Positions 25,565 through 37,737 of a stretch of DNA of 64,000 bases are shown here, piece by piece. The stretch comes from Carallia brachiata (taxonomy: Eukaryota; Streptophyta; Magnoliopsida; Malpighiales; Rhizophoraceae), in contig JADCRB010000040.1 in NCBI GenBank assembly GCA_021464245.1, forward strand, positions 2,510,273-2,574,272. The letters run 5' to 3'. How positions within the stretch are numbered: position 1 is the first letter of the stretch; every line of letters starts with the position of its first letter. The translations under genes were made by a program, and so were the position numbers. The notes under the pieces are model-generated. The model saw only the letters and a list, made by a program, of their open reading frames with translations, was not told where the DNA came from and ran no database searches.

Positions 25565-28430
25565 ATGAGGAGTTCTATTACCAGATCCATCAAAACCCTA
25601 ACAAACACCTCCTCCTTCTCTTTACCTCATCTCCTCCTCCGCCGTGGATATGCTTCCGAATCCGTCCCCGCCCGCAAGGTCGCCGTTCTCGGCGCCGCCG
25701 GCGGCATCGGTCAGCCTTTGGCCTTGCTTATGAAGCTTAATCCTCTCGTCTCCACCCTCTCCCTCTACGATATCGCCAACACTCCCGGCGTTGCCGCCGA
25801 TGTTAGCCACATCAACACTAGATCTGAGGTACAATATTATTTTTCTTCCTTTTTTTTTAAAAAAAAAAATTCTAAAAGAAGGGCTTGATCTGTTTCTGTT
25901 GGGTTTGGTCAATTCTAGATTTTGCTTCACTCTAGTGTGGTTGGCTCTTTCTTTTTTGATCTGATTTCAACTCTCTTCTGCTGCAGCATGCCCAAGATCC
26001 TTCCTTTTTTAACTGTTAATCATGTTTTTTTTGTCCAGTTGATTTAAATTAAGGACCCCATTTATTATTTTCTTCATTTCTCCTCTCTGGGTGTTTTTTT
26101 TTTTTTGCTCTTCTAAATTCCCTCTTAGTGTTTATGTAGATATGTGCATCACTATGATTAATGCTTGGCTTTATATCCTTATTAGGTTGCTGGGTACACG
26201 GGTGAAGAACAACTCGGTAAAGCCTTGGAAGGATCGGATGTTGTTATAATCCCGGCTGGCGTGCCAAGAAAGCCCGGAATGACCCGTGATGATCTCTTCA
26301 ACATCAATGCCGGAATTGTCAAAGGCCTTTGCCAGGCAATCGCAAAGTACTGTCCAAATGTGAGTGTCCTTTTTTTTTTTTTTTCCCTCTGCTCTGAAGC
26401 ATTCTAGTTTTTTTATGTTTGAATGTCCATGTAAAGTTGAACAAAGATTATGTCTTCTCTGGTACTTTTTGCAACGGTATTTATGTGCATGGGGCTGCTG
26501 CAGGGAATCTATGTGCTTCATTTGGTTTTTTTATGTAGTCTATAAAATTGTACCTACCACACTTTATTTAGAAGGCAATCACCGTGCATTCCTTCTGTGG
26601 GAAGGAAAGAAAAGTAGGAGGGAAAGGAATATGTGAGTAGGCAGAAGCAATCAAAACCAGTTGAGCTTTTTAGCCTCCCTCTCACATATTTTCCTGTCTT
26701 CCCCTTTTATTTCCTTCCAACAAAATGAACTAGTGGTGTTTATTTTGCTGACGATTGAGGGAATTGAATTCATTTGATCAGGCACTTGTTAACATGATAA
26801 GCAACCCAGTGAATTCAACAGTTCCCATAGCAGCTGAGGTTTTCAAGAAAGCAGGAACCTATGATGAGAAAAAATTGTTTGGTGTGACTACTCTTGATGT
26901 GGTCAGGGCTAAGACGTTCTATGCTGGGAAGGCCAAAGTACCAGTTGCAGGTTAGTTTAATTGCTCCCTATTGAGAAAGTGGTTCCTACTATTTACTCTT
27001 GTCCCTTGTTTATCCATTGACAACAGATTTCAGTGCTAGGGGAGAATATTTAATTATCCGGTTTGTTTTTTTACTTTTTTTGGTTCCTAAGCTGTCATAG
27101 TTCGTTTATGCTGTGTCATCTATAATGTACTCCCATGTTTCCTAGCTTTTGAATCTAGTCTTTGGTCTTCTTCTTAGCAGTTGAACTATAATAAGTTTGT
27201 ACAGTTACCCAACTGAAGTGGGCTTTTTCTCCCTTGTTTTCAGAGGTTAATGTACCAGTTGTGGGTGGCCATGCAGGGATAACTATTCTTCCACTATTTT
27301 CACAAGTACTTGATTTTTCCCTCTCTTCTTCATCCTTTAGGATATTATCGTGTCCTGAACATATTTCTTTGTAGACTGCTTTTGTGCATTGGTAATTTTA
27401 TTACATGTGTTGAATGTGTTTTAGGCCACACCAAAAGCCAACTTGTCTGATGAAGAGATCACTGCACTCACAAAGAGAACACAAGATGGTGGGACAGAAG
27501 TTGTTGAAGCAAAGGCTGGAAAGGGCTCTGCAACGTTGTCCATGGCGTAAGTTTTTGTTCTGGATGGTTGTTTATCTTCGGCTCCTCTTGAAACACCACT
27601 CTTACCTTACAAGCCTTTCTGCAGCTATGCGGGAGCCATTTTTGCTGATGCCTGCTTGAAGGGGCTCAATGGGGTTCCAGATGTGGTGGAATGTTCGTTT
27701 GTACAATCAAATGTTACTGAACTTCCCTTCTTTGCTTCAAAGGTAATTGGGGTTAAACTTGCCTTCGACAAGTTTTAAAATTCTTGTGACGGTGTCACCT
27801 TTTTTTGACCCCTTAGGATGTGAATTACCTATTTTCTGTATCATTGTGGAAATATTGTTTGTATGCCATAAAGGCTTCTGCACTGCATGAGTGCGGCTCT
27901 ATTATTTCTCTCATCAAGTGAAAAAGCCATGCAGTGGCAGACTGGCAGTCCTATGTACTGTGTTTTTTTAGAATTCAACCTGATGTAGCCTTAATGTTAC
28001 TGCTTTTTTGTTTTGCTTTTGAATATGGAATGTTTATCAGGCAAACTTGCAAATAACCAATTTGGTTGCATATTCTTGTCTGTATCTCTTATTAAAAACA
28101 AATATTTTTAACTTGGCGGGTGCTCTAAATGCATCTGTAGTAATTGTTAGGTACAGAGATTCTTGCGTGGTTGAGTCAATCCTACTTGATCGTTGAAACA
28201 TGCCAACTATGATTGATGATGTTAAGGTCTGTTAGCTCTGATGTTTACTGATCTTGCAATATGTAAAGCAATTTTGGTGGTCGTTCTTGCAGGTGAGACT
28301 TGGAAAGAATGGTGTGGAGGAAGTTTTAGGATTGGGCCCCCTCTCTGACTACGAAAAGGAAGGCCTAGAAAAGCTGAAGCCTGAGCTCAAAGCCTCCATT
28401 GAGAAAGGAATCAAATTTGCCAACCAGTAG
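25565..28430 (+). CDS. mMDH: Mitochondrial malate dehydrogenase, copy 1 (intact)
   Basis: It interconverts malate and oxaloacetate with NAD in the mitochondrial matrix (EC 1.1.1.37). Seven exons: 25565-25828, 26186-26359, 26782-26950, 27244-27305, 27425-27546, 27625-27742 and 28293-28430. All have GT..AG borders and the phases fit, giving 348 residues. An Arg/Ser-rich transit peptide ([10 protein letters not shown].., about residues 1-30) precedes the Rossmann motif GAAGGIG (43-49). Substrate and catalytic residues are visible: Arg116 and Arg122 in the VPRKPGMTR loop, Asp185 and Arg188 in TTLDVVRA, and His212 in GGHAGIT. No disruption is seen. The start is the first ATG after the UTR shared with copy 2. 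A copia LTR ends about 180 bp upstream and may supply promoter sequence. The related glyoxysomal isoform is excluded by the mitochondrial-type presequence. Confidence 0.96.
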
Positions 28431-28741
28431 AACTAATCTTTCTGCTGGTCATATCCTTCGATCCTGAAAACATTGAAATTTTGCATTTCCTATATTCATC
28501 AGTGTTGTATACATTGCTGCCAGCAGCACCACCGGCGCTGGTTTTTTCTGTAGATTAGGCTTACAAAAACCAGACAGATAGTCTATCAATAATACCGCAA
28601 CATGAATTGGAAGCCGCCGGAGGTAGTACATTTCATTGTGCAGACAAGGGTATGGTAGATGCCCCATTGGATCAAAGCTTGTGACAGCTACTGTTGTTAC
28701 TATTATGAGAGGAATTAATTTGAAGTCGGTACTCGTCTTTA

Positions 28742-28890
28742 ATCTCTGGGAAGATAAATTTCCTAATAATAAAAAGGCAATAGATAGAAATTTTATTATT
28801 AATTTTTTGAAAGCAAAACCCCAAAAACAAGTGGTAGTGGTGGTAAAAAGGAATACACCAAAAAAAAAAAAAAAATCTCATTTGGTCATC
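28742..28890 (+). repeat. Repeat A, copy 2, at the end of the mMDH-1 homology
   Basis: It matches 21514-21650 in the same orientation. It begins at the base where similarity between the 3' flanks of mMDH-1 and mMDH-2 stops, as expected for the junction of a tandem duplication. Confidence 0.85.
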
Positions 28891-29400
28891 AGCATTTTGC
28901 TACTTTGTAGTTTTGGGTCGTGAATGTTTTTTTGTTCTTTTTTTTATATTTGTTTAAAAGCATAAAACAAAATTCTACTTTTCATGTTAAGCTATTTTTC
29001 ATTTTTTATTCACTAAACTTGAATTCTGCTTTTCACATTAATTCTGTAGTTAAAAATTATCTTTTGATATTAAATTGCCATTAAATCTACTACGTGGCTT
29101 GCTGTCTAGAAATAATGTAGCCATGTCATCTATCGCCTCAGACTAATGGTGCTAACATGTCAATATTCTGTTTTCTTTTTTCCTAAAAAAATCATAAAAT
29201 TAGGTTTTCCGATAAACAAAAAGGAAAAAGAAAAAACTAGATTTTTCAAGAAAATCTTGACAATTGCATTGGACGCCACTCAGTTGCTCCAACTCCATTC
29301 CCCTCCATAGATTGCTCGGTTACATCTTATTTTCAGTGTGGCAACAAGTCTGGAAGATGATTAGGTGGTGGCAAAGGAATTAAGCGGGATGAGATTTATA
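28891..29400. other. AT-rich intergenic sequence between repeat A and the Mutator-like element
   Basis: No gene is recognisable. It contains T-rich tracts and ends at the left terminal inverted repeat of the Mutator-like element. Confidence 0.45.
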
Positions 29401-29667
29401 TTATATTAGTAACTCTTCAATTTTGCAAATTTAAGTTAGTAATTCTAAAAATTGAAATTTTGGGTTAGTATTGTTAAAAAATTATCATAATTAGGTCAGA
29501 CACCTTAATTAAGAGGAAACTTCCGTTTAGTGCTAACGTAAACGACAACGTGGCAGTCTCACTCACTAAAGTTTGCCTACGTGGCAGGGCATGTCATTTA
29601 ATATTGCTGAAGTGAAATTTTATTTTTTCTCTCTCCTCTTCACTTCTCTCACTTTGCTACATGGACA
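29401..29667 (+). repeat. Left terminal inverted repeat of the MULE
   Basis: It starts TATATTAGTAACT and includes GTTTAGTGCTAACG, ACGTGGCAG and a TTTTCTCTCTCC tract. Each has a counterpart in inverted order at 33762-34000. Confidence 0.88.
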
Positions 29668-29858
29668 TAATTTTATTTTTTTTCTCTCCTCTTCTCTCAT
29701 CTCACTCTTGTGTCTTTCTCTGAAACTCTCTCTCTTTATCCCCCTCAACGATGGTTTCGGTGGCCAAACAAGGAAAGCTCCTACTAAAATAATAGTTTGC
29801 CCTATTAAAATAGCATAAAAGAGAAATAAGACGAACGAGAACAGGAGGAAAACAAAAA

Positions 29859-30366
29859 ATGAAGCCTTGCTACTGCAACAAACTTGGAATTGTAAAGACA
29901 TCATGGACAGACCTAAATCTTGATCGGCATTTCAGAGCATGTGCAAGCTTTCCAATAAGCACATGGCCTTGCTACTGCAACTTTTTGTTTTCTTTTTTAT
30001 AATTTTCTAGTTAAAAAAATCTGTGTTGTGATGGAAGTAACCTTTAATACATAACATAGAGGAAAAGCTTGTGAATTTTTTGAGTGGATTGATCCCCCTA
30101 TTTTTCCAAGGACGCGCCAAATCATACCGAAACTATTAAGAAGGGCGACTAATACTGAGAATGCAACCAAACAAGAAAAAAGGCAGTCAAAATGCCTTTT
30201 GATCTTCCTATTTCTGACATGGATGTTGTTGATCCTTATTGTCTTTGAGAAAAGTAGTAAAAGTGGGGTAGGGGCTTGTAATGGCATTGGAAAAGGAGTC
30301 ATGTGCTCCTGTTTGTATAATGCCACTATAAAAAGAAACATGTGCTCTATTCATGGTGAGAAATGA
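29859..30366 (+). CDS. GRF-type zinc-finger protein with C-terminal membrane segment, carried in the MULE
   Basis: Two segments form a recognisable GRF protein. The first (from ATG 29859) reads MKPCYCNKLG then KTSWTDLNLDRHFRAC, the CxC...TSWT..N..R.F..C pattern of a GRF finger. The second (30061-30366) begins with GKACEFFEWIDPP, the usual second half of the finger, and continues through RIIP-like and basic residues to a hydrophobic segment (CLLIFLFLTWMLLILIVF) and a stop. In known plant GRF proteins these halves are contiguous, so an intron or a small insertion of about 100 bp separates them; an acceptor-like ACATAG lies at about 30054-30059 but I see no convincing donor. GRF fingers bind zinc and single-stranded nucleic acid in some proteins; the role here is unknown. 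It lies on the strand opposite the transposase. Confidence 0.7.
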
Positions 30367-30516
30367 ATATTATGTAGGTCGTGATACATAAGTAGTATGT
30401 AAAAAATGAGTTGTAGTGCTGGCATTTACTTTAAGGATATATATATTCAATGTTTTGGTAGTCCTATTTTTGTTATTAAAAAGCTTCTGAGGACCACTTT
30501 GTATGCTCTCTTTTGC

Positions 30517-30551
30517 AATTGTTAAACTTTCTCCTAGAAAGTTTAACAATT
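30517..30551. repeat. Perfect 16-bp inverted repeat with a 3-nt loop
   Basis: AATTGTTAAACTTTCT, CCT, AGAAAGTTTAACAATT. The arms are fully complementary. It lies inside the MULE between the GRF gene and the 3' end of the transposase, so it could act as a terminator-like hairpin or be chance palindrome formation. Confidence 0.9.
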
Positions 30552-31099
30552 TTTTTCTAATGTACTAGAGTATTTTTTTTTTTATATATTGATAAAGTAA
30601 TAATAGAGAACAATGTCGCCAAATGTAGTTTGCATCCCAAGTATACACTGTGTACTAATTCCCTTATGTATTCTAAGTACATAAACCATTTGTACTTAAA
30701 GAAGCAACTATATAAGCTTCCAAAAAAAAAAAACAAAATGCAACATAAGGGAAAATATCATAATTGACTGACACAAAAACAAAATAGGACATCTAGTTAA
30801 AGTCTGCTATACAAAAAAGTAGATAGTCTTAAATCAGGTGTTGATGTTTGATTCTTCAATACAAACACCATAGACTGCCTCTAAGGTAGAAGATGTTCCA
30901 ACTTCATTGCTTCTACACATTCGCATCCGCTTGTTCCTCGCATCGAACAATTGTTGAGGGTTGATAATATTTGGACCAAACCTTTGTGAGGGAACCTATG
31001 AAGTGGCATTTTGCTCCTCTTGGGTTGCATTACATAAAGTATAAGTCAGCAAAAAACATACATGACAATTTTAAACAATTTTGATGACACTTACTAGTC

Positions 31100-33275
31100 T
31101 TGTCCTTTTGGGATGAGGAGAAGCTGGTTTATTTTTGCAAGTCTTTTTGTTATGTCTAACCTAGTGGCATCTTCTACAAGTGATGATATTTCCTCTCTTT
31201 GACAGGTTCCCAGTATGTCTGTACTCCTCACCATTAGTTCTAATCCTCTAAACTTTTGGCCTTCCTTTCTCTCTTCTCACAAGGGGTAGATCAATTGGGT
31301 CCTTACCTATTTTAGCCCAATAGTGCTGCCCTTATATTGGATTTATCATGATAGAGTATGATTCAAGGTACTTTTCTTTATTGTACCACCTATGAAGATA
31401 ACTTGTTGGTGTTTCTCTCCTATTGAGGATTGTAGCTATTGCATGGCAATAGGGTATGCATGAAACATTCTAACTCCTACATGAACAACTCCTTTTTTGG
31501 AGGTCAACTACATGATTGACCCCCCTATGAACAACTTCATACCCATTAACTCTATTAAAGATAACCTCACACTCAAAGCTATCCTCCTTCCCTTTGTTTA
31601 GTTTTCTTCTAATTCTATAGCCCAGGTCATTTTTCCATTTGCTGCAAACATCCTTATTGACCATCAACGTCTTCATTACCATCAATATGATTTCTTTTAG
31701 CATTGATACAATGCATTTACTTTTAGTTTCAACAATCCTTCTATTAAATGCTTTACAAAGATTGTTGTCCACAATATCACATTTTAAATCAATGTTAAAG
31801 AAAGGTCTACACCAGTTTTTAACCTTGTGCTTAACAAAGTTTGCATGAGCTTTAGTAGATATAAGCTTCATCGTGTTTGGTGACTTCACAGTGTCCCAAA
31901 ACAACTTGTGCAAATCATTCCCTTGATGAATTCTTCTCCATTTTGCATATGTCTTGCACACCATCTATGTTTTGCTTTTGGGAGACACTTCTTAACTGCA
32001 TTTAGTATTGCCGTAATTTTAGATTAATAATCATAATTCAGTATGAAGCAAACAAAGTCTCTAACTGTATATTGGTGCATATTGGGTTAGTATTTTTAAT
32101 TTGACACAATTGGGTCAGCAACTTTCACCTTAGAACTATCAACTTAAGCATTAGTGTTATGTTGTTCACTTTTTCCACCAAATTGAGACTCACTCTCATT
32201 GCCAACATTAGTGTTGCCCTTCACATTGCATTCGCCAATACCATATAGCCCACCAGTATAAAAAGCTTGCACATACTTCCTTGCCTATTACAATTCCTCA
32301 TCCTTTTCATCTGATAGTCCACTAACACTTACATATTCCAATTCATCTTCCTCATCGTCTTCATCACAATCATTGATTTTATATTCATTTGCTTCAGACT
32401 TTTTATATACCATGTTTCCTATTCTTTCTCCAACAAGAATCTCTATAAAGGCCTTGTTGTCTTCATCATTACTTGTGTTCCCAGCAGGTCTGTTGATTGG
32501 CATTGAATGTCCTAATGGAATCTCTGACTCTTCAATAAGAACATCAAATAGTTGTCATGTCCATCTATTATTTTTGGATCATTATCACTTTCTTCATCTT
32601 CTTTATGTTCCACATTAACATAATTGCATGACTCATGAGATTCTATTTGTCCTAAGTCAACATTTTCTGCATAAATGTTGACTCTGCTCATCCTCAATTT
32701 TAATGTCTGCCTGTGAGTAGTCCATATCAGCAGCTTGATTAGATGAACTTGGTCTTGGCTCCTAACTATTACATGTATTTCAAGATCATCAATGTTCTCA
32801 ATTTTATCATGGGCATCAATGGTGGTTATGTACTGCCTTAGCGGCCTTGTTCTAATTTGCTCTCTATAAATAATGTCATAGTGCTCAACATAGCACTCAA
32901 TCTCTTCTCCTTACTTTCTAACATATTCTTCACCATTTCCAACAAATCTGCATCAGTTTTTATCTCCCTAAGACCTACACTCAAACTCTTTCCTGAAATC
33001 CTATAATGGATCGGTTCAATAATATCTTCCTTTGGCTTCCTTTCCCCTGTAAGCAGCTTATATGTACAACACTTGATGTCTAACACACAAAATGTATCAG
33101 CACTTATGACACTTGGTTCTTTCCTCACACCTCCTTCATAGGAGACAAGTGGGTCACTCACAAACTCCCCACCACAAAAAATGGCACATTTCCCATGAAT
33201 GTGGTCCATTCTGTCATAAGCAACCAAACACATGTCACACACAAAAATGCAAATAACGAGCAACTTTATCAACAT
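31100..33275 (-). pseudogene. MULE (MURA-type) transposase, internally deleted
   Basis: The N-terminal region (33275-32838) is followed by an acidic linker (32697-32288) with runs of Asp and Glu. The C-terminal region (31964-31470) has FNIDLKCDIVDNNLCKAFNRR and FECEVIFNRVNGYEV. A SWIM-type zinc finger follows (CSCRS and a CHAIA-like end near 31430), then a CCHC knuckle (CRRCH..HNKKTC) near 31150. The stretch 31965-32287 should hold the DDE catalytic core but contains no recognisable core motif, and the blocks are in different frames. A non-functional, internally deleted transposase is the simplest reading. Confidence 0.82.
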
Positions 33276-33761
33276 ATATACACTATTCGAATATCAATAT
33301 AGCATTTGTCGTTTGCACTGGGCCTACAGATCACTATCTTTATTTTTAACAATTATAAAATTGTCTTTAATGGCTCCAACAACCTAAAAAGATATCCATC
33401 ACTGTTGGGCTTGTTCTTTTTAAATAATATCATCTCATTGGCTAAATAAATTTAATGAGTGTCAGCAAAAACACGAATATAAAACAACTTTTACAATTCA
33501 AAAATTGAAGAGGGTTTCTTCGTACACTTACCCAAATTTCTTGTGAAAAATCAACTTTTGAATCATCACAAATCACACAGTCACCGTACTTAAGGAATCT
33601 ATCAAACTCTTCGCTTTATCTTTTTCTCTCATTCTTCCTTTGAATAATCTTCAATCGAATGATCGATTGATTTTAGGGTTTTTTTTTTCTTTTTTGCCTC
33701 CGTTGAAGTTGGCAGCACTCCAAGCAAATGTGTGAGAATTTTGGCAGTGTTAAGGTCCTCT

Positions 33762-34000
33762 TGCCCATGTAGGATAAGTGAGAAAAGTGAAGAAGAGAAA
33801 AAAAAAAATTCCACTTCAACTATATTGCATAACATGTCCCACCACGTACGCAAATTTTGGTGAGTGGGATTGCCACATTGTCGTCCACATCAGCACTAAA
33901 CAAAAGTTTCATTTTAATTAACGTGTCTAACCTAATTGTGCTAATTTTTTAATGATGCTAACCCAAATTTTCAATTTTTAAAGTTACTAACCTAATATAG
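33762..34000 (-). repeat. Right terminal inverted repeat of the MULE
   Basis: The reverse complement starts CTATATTAGGTTAGTAACT and follows the left repeat through TTTAGTGCTGATGTGG and TACATGGGC. Identity is clearly imperfect, so the element is not recent. Confidence 0.88.
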
Positions 34001-34263
34001 GACTTAGCCCAAAATCAAGCTATCTTGCAGTCGTGAGGGAACCGAGCTCGCGGTGGAGCTTGTCGGTATTGTCGAGTAGAGGAAGCGTTGGGGCTATTGG
34101 AGAGAAAAAGCTTGGATCTGGTGAGGAGTCAGAAAAATGAGTCGTGTTGGACGAGGGATTCGAAGTGGGATGATAGCAAAATATATAGAATAAGTCAATG
34201 AGACACGTGTTAGCATAAGATGGATGCAACAATGGAAGACATTGGTAGTTAGTTTCTAAAATT

Positions 34264-34591
34264 TGCTAGAATGTATTGGGCCAAGATTTACATTTTTAGA
34301 ATGGTAGGATAAAGAATTTTCATTTGCTTATGAAATAGTTGTGATCACCGAGATACTTATCCATAGATTACTATATATACAAGTGACAAGAGTGAGAGAC
34401 AACATGTATGAGCTGATATTGTCACTATCTTAAAGCTAATCACAACCTCTTTGTCTTTTTTCTCAATTGCTCTCTATATCTACTCTTCTTAACCTCAACT
34501 CATTTTCTTCATTCCTTTTGATCTATTCTCGGAGCTTATTCTCCACCCATATTCCGGTCCCTGAGTAGATTTTTTCCTTTTTCCTGTATCA
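34264..34591 (+). repeat. 5' LTR of the Gypsy element
   Basis: From AGATTTACATTTTTAGAATGG onward it matches 42531-42841. It ends TGTATCA just before the primer-binding site. The exact left end is uncertain. Confidence 0.85.
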
Positions 34592-34592
34592 G

Positions 34593-34604
34593 TGGTATCA
34601 GAGC
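34593..34604 (+). other. Primer-binding site of the Gypsy element
   Basis: TGGTATCAGAGC is complementary to the 3' end of the plant initiator methionine tRNA and lies two bases after the LTR end, as in many plant LTR retrotransposons. Confidence 0.93.
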
Positions 34605-34633
34605 AGACATCTTGTTGCCTGTTGAAGACCCAT

Positions 34634-37600
34634 GGCCAACCACCACCGAAAGGCGATCACGACAAGAAGAATAATGAGGCAACTCTAGCCTCTTTGCAAG
34701 AGCTTACGGCCAAATATGACACAGCTTTTGAGGAAATTAGATCATGGATTTCGGGTATCAATGTCCAACAAAGCAAGATACTCTCTCAAACACAGGTTAC
34801 GACTTCTTCGGTGACCAAGTCTAGTGGCGCTAGCTCATCTGATGGCCCAACAACTAGCGTGGAGACAACAACCTTCACCAAGTGAGGGGGTAAGGTGGAA
34901 TTTCCCAAAATGTATGGTAAGGATTTACAAAATTGGGTCTATTGTTGTGAAAATTTTTTTGATTTGGATAAAACACTTGACAGTGAGTGAGTGAAGCTTG
35001 CTGTTACTCACCTTGATGATTTGGGGTTGCAATAGTATCATAACCAAATCAAAATGAATCCTAAGGCTCCTAACTGGTGGTGGAATAAGTTTGCACAGGG
35101 TTTAGTGGTGCAACTCGGGGCCAAGGCTTTTGATGATCCACTCTCAGAGCTCCTTAATCTCAAATAGGAGAATTCTGTAGTTGAGTTTCAAAATCAGTTC
35201 GATGTGCTTCTTAACAAGGTCATGCTACCAAAGGAGCATCATACTGTTAGTATCTTTCTCAGTGCCTTTGAGCTAAGATTTAGCACCCAGTTCATATGTT
35301 CACGCCCAAATCTCTTCAAGATGCGTTCGCTCTTGCGAAACTTCTAGAAGCCACGATTGCTACTCTGCATCATAAAGCAAAGTTTACTCTAAGGCTGCCT
35401 CCCTTGTTACCCACTCCAGGATAGGGATCAGGTATACCCACTTTTAAATTGTTATTTACTCTATTACCTACGGCTGGATCTAGGGGGAATAATGTTCCTA
35501 AAAGAGAAAACTGAGTCCCTAGAAATTCATAAATGAGAAGTAATGAGGATTTTGATGAAAAGAGAGCCAAAGGATTGTTTTTGGTGTGATGAAAAATATA
35601 AACAAGGGCACAATTGTAGGTAGTAAAAACTATTTTTAATTGAAGTAGACTCTGATGTAGATGAGCCAAAACAAATAGATGGAGTCAATGCTGAGGCTTT
35701 ACAAATATCAATGCATGCTTTTTCTAGGGGTGATGTTGGAAAATATAGAACCATGCAAGTTTCTTGTTATGTGGGCCTTAAAGCTTTACATACTCTCATT
35801 GATTCTGGAAGTACACACAACTTCCTCGATGAAAATTTGGCCAAGAAGATAGGGGTGAAATGGGTGCCAGTAAAAGGATTTTCTATTAAAATGGTAGATG
35901 AGGGAAGAGTTAATTGTAAAGCAGTTTGTAAGTGTTTTAGATAGAGGCTACAGGGTAGTGTCTTTCAGTCATATGTGTATGTTCTACCCTTAGGTGGCTG
36001 TGACATGGTCTTTTGTGTACAATGGTTGGAGACCCTCCTGAATATCACTTGGAATTTCCAAGACTTAACAATGGAGTTTAATGCCAATGGTAAAAGACAC
36101 CGTCTCAAGGGTACAAAAAAAACCAATTATCCAACAAATGTCTAGAAAAGCCTTAGCCTAAAAGCTACGTAACCCTACTCAAACCACATTTGTTTTGTAG
36201 CTATGTAACCTAACCATACCCCTCGATGGCCGAGCCCAATTATCATCTGTTATTGTTTGCAGTGACGGAGATCCAAAGGTGCATTCTGAGGTAAAGGGTA
36301 TTTTGCAAATGTATGAGGATGTGTTCCAAGCTCCTATATATCCTCTTCCCAAATGAGCCCATAATCACAAAATTCCCTTATTCTGGGTTTCCTCACCTAT
36401 TAATGCCAAATCTATAGACCCTATAGATATCCCCCCACTCAAAAAAGGTCATTACTAGTATGGTCGAGGATATGCTTAAAGCAAGAATCATTCAGAGAAG
36501 CACCAGTCCATTTGCTTCTCCTGTGGTCTTTGTGTGCAAGAAGGATAATCATGACGCTTTTGCATGGATTATCGGGCCTTTAATCACATCACCATTAAAG
36601 ATAAATACCTCATTCCTCTAATTGAAGAACTTTTTGATGAGTTAGGTGGCTCAATGTATTTTTCAAAACTTGATTTCAGATCTAGTTATCACCTGATAAG
36701 GATGCATATTGATGATGTGCATAAGACAGCTTTTAAGACCCACGATGGACACTTTGAATTCCTTGTCATGCCCTTTGGTTTATCCAATGCTCGCTTCACC
36801 TTTCAATGTCTTATGAATGACATATTTAGGCCCTATTTAAGGCATTTCACTCTTGTTTTTTTTTTTTTTATGACATTCTGATTTATAGTCAAAATTGGAA
36901 TAATCACATACAACATCTAGTTATTACCTTGTAGTTACTTCGACAACACCAATTTTATGCTAAGGAGAGCAAATATTTCTTTGGGGTAACAGAAGTGGAG
37001 CACTTGGGCTATTTGATTTCAACTAAAGGGGTGTTCACTAACCCTAAAAAAGTAGAAGCAGTGCATGGCTTACCCCGACAACTCTCAAATGCCGACGAGG
37101 ATTTTTGGGACTCACAGGCTATTATAGGAGATTTATCAAGCATTATGGGATGCTCTCTCAGCCACTCACTATTCTGTTAAAAAAATATACAAGGCTTTTC
37201 AAATGGAGTCCAGAAGTTAAGCGTGCATTTCATCAACTCAAATAAGCCTTAGTTTCTACACTAGTGCTTGTCATGCCAAATTTCTTTAAAGAGTTTGTCA
37301 TTGAAACAGATGCATCTAGAACTAGAATTGGGGCTGTGCTCTTTCCAGAGGGGCACCTTATTGCCTAAATTAGCAAACCTTTTTCTCCAAAGGACATAGC
37401 CCTCTCTGTATATGAAAATGAGCTGCTAGCTATCATACTTTCTGTAACCAAATGGCATCATTATTTATAGGATCAATACTTTAAGATTAAAATTGACCAT
37501 CATAACCTTAAATACTTGCTAAAACAAAAGCTCTCCACTCATGGTCAGTTCACACGGTTATCTAAACTATTGGGGTATGACTATGAAATTCTTTACCGAA

Positions 37601-37735
37601 AGGTCAAGGAGAATACGACTGCGGATGCTCTTTCTCCGATCCACTGTAATTCTTTGCTTCTCATGGCTATATCATCTGTCTCCTCAGACCTCTTAGCTGC
37701 TAATGCGGCTATAAGTTTCACCCCTTAAGCAGTTA
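34634..37735 (+). pseudogene. Gypsy gag-pol remnant
   Basis: The gag region (about 34634-35400) includes KVEFPKMYGKDLQNWVYCCE and FDPLSEL-like gag motifs with several stops. Protease is at about 35790 (LIDSGSTHNFLD). Reverse transcriptase is at 36540-36890 with [15 protein letters not shown] and MPFGLSNA; its catalytic YDD region is shifted out of frame at a T-run near 36857-36870. RNase H is at about 37300-37400 (FVIETDASRTRIGAVL), and the last frame ends at 37728. The protease and reverse transcriptase resemble chromovirus-type elements, but no integrase or chromodomain remains. Confidence 0.88.
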
Positions 37736-37737
37736 TA

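Larger units (their letters stand above)
29401..34000 (-). mobile_element. Mutator-like transposable element (MULE) with long terminal inverted repeats
   Basis: Left (29401-29667) and right (33762-34000) ends are inverted copies of about 250 bp. Inside is a broken MURA-type transposase on the minus strand and a GRF zinc-finger gene on the plus strand near the left end. The transposase lacks the central catalytic part, so the element is non-autonomous. I could not see a 9-bp target-site duplication by eye. Confidence 0.88.

Noticed and set aside
25622..25930. Minus-strand open frame across mMDH-1 exon 1 (and its twin at 45596-45784)
   Set aside because: It is the complement of the real GC-rich exon; the plus-strand translation has the mMDH motifs.
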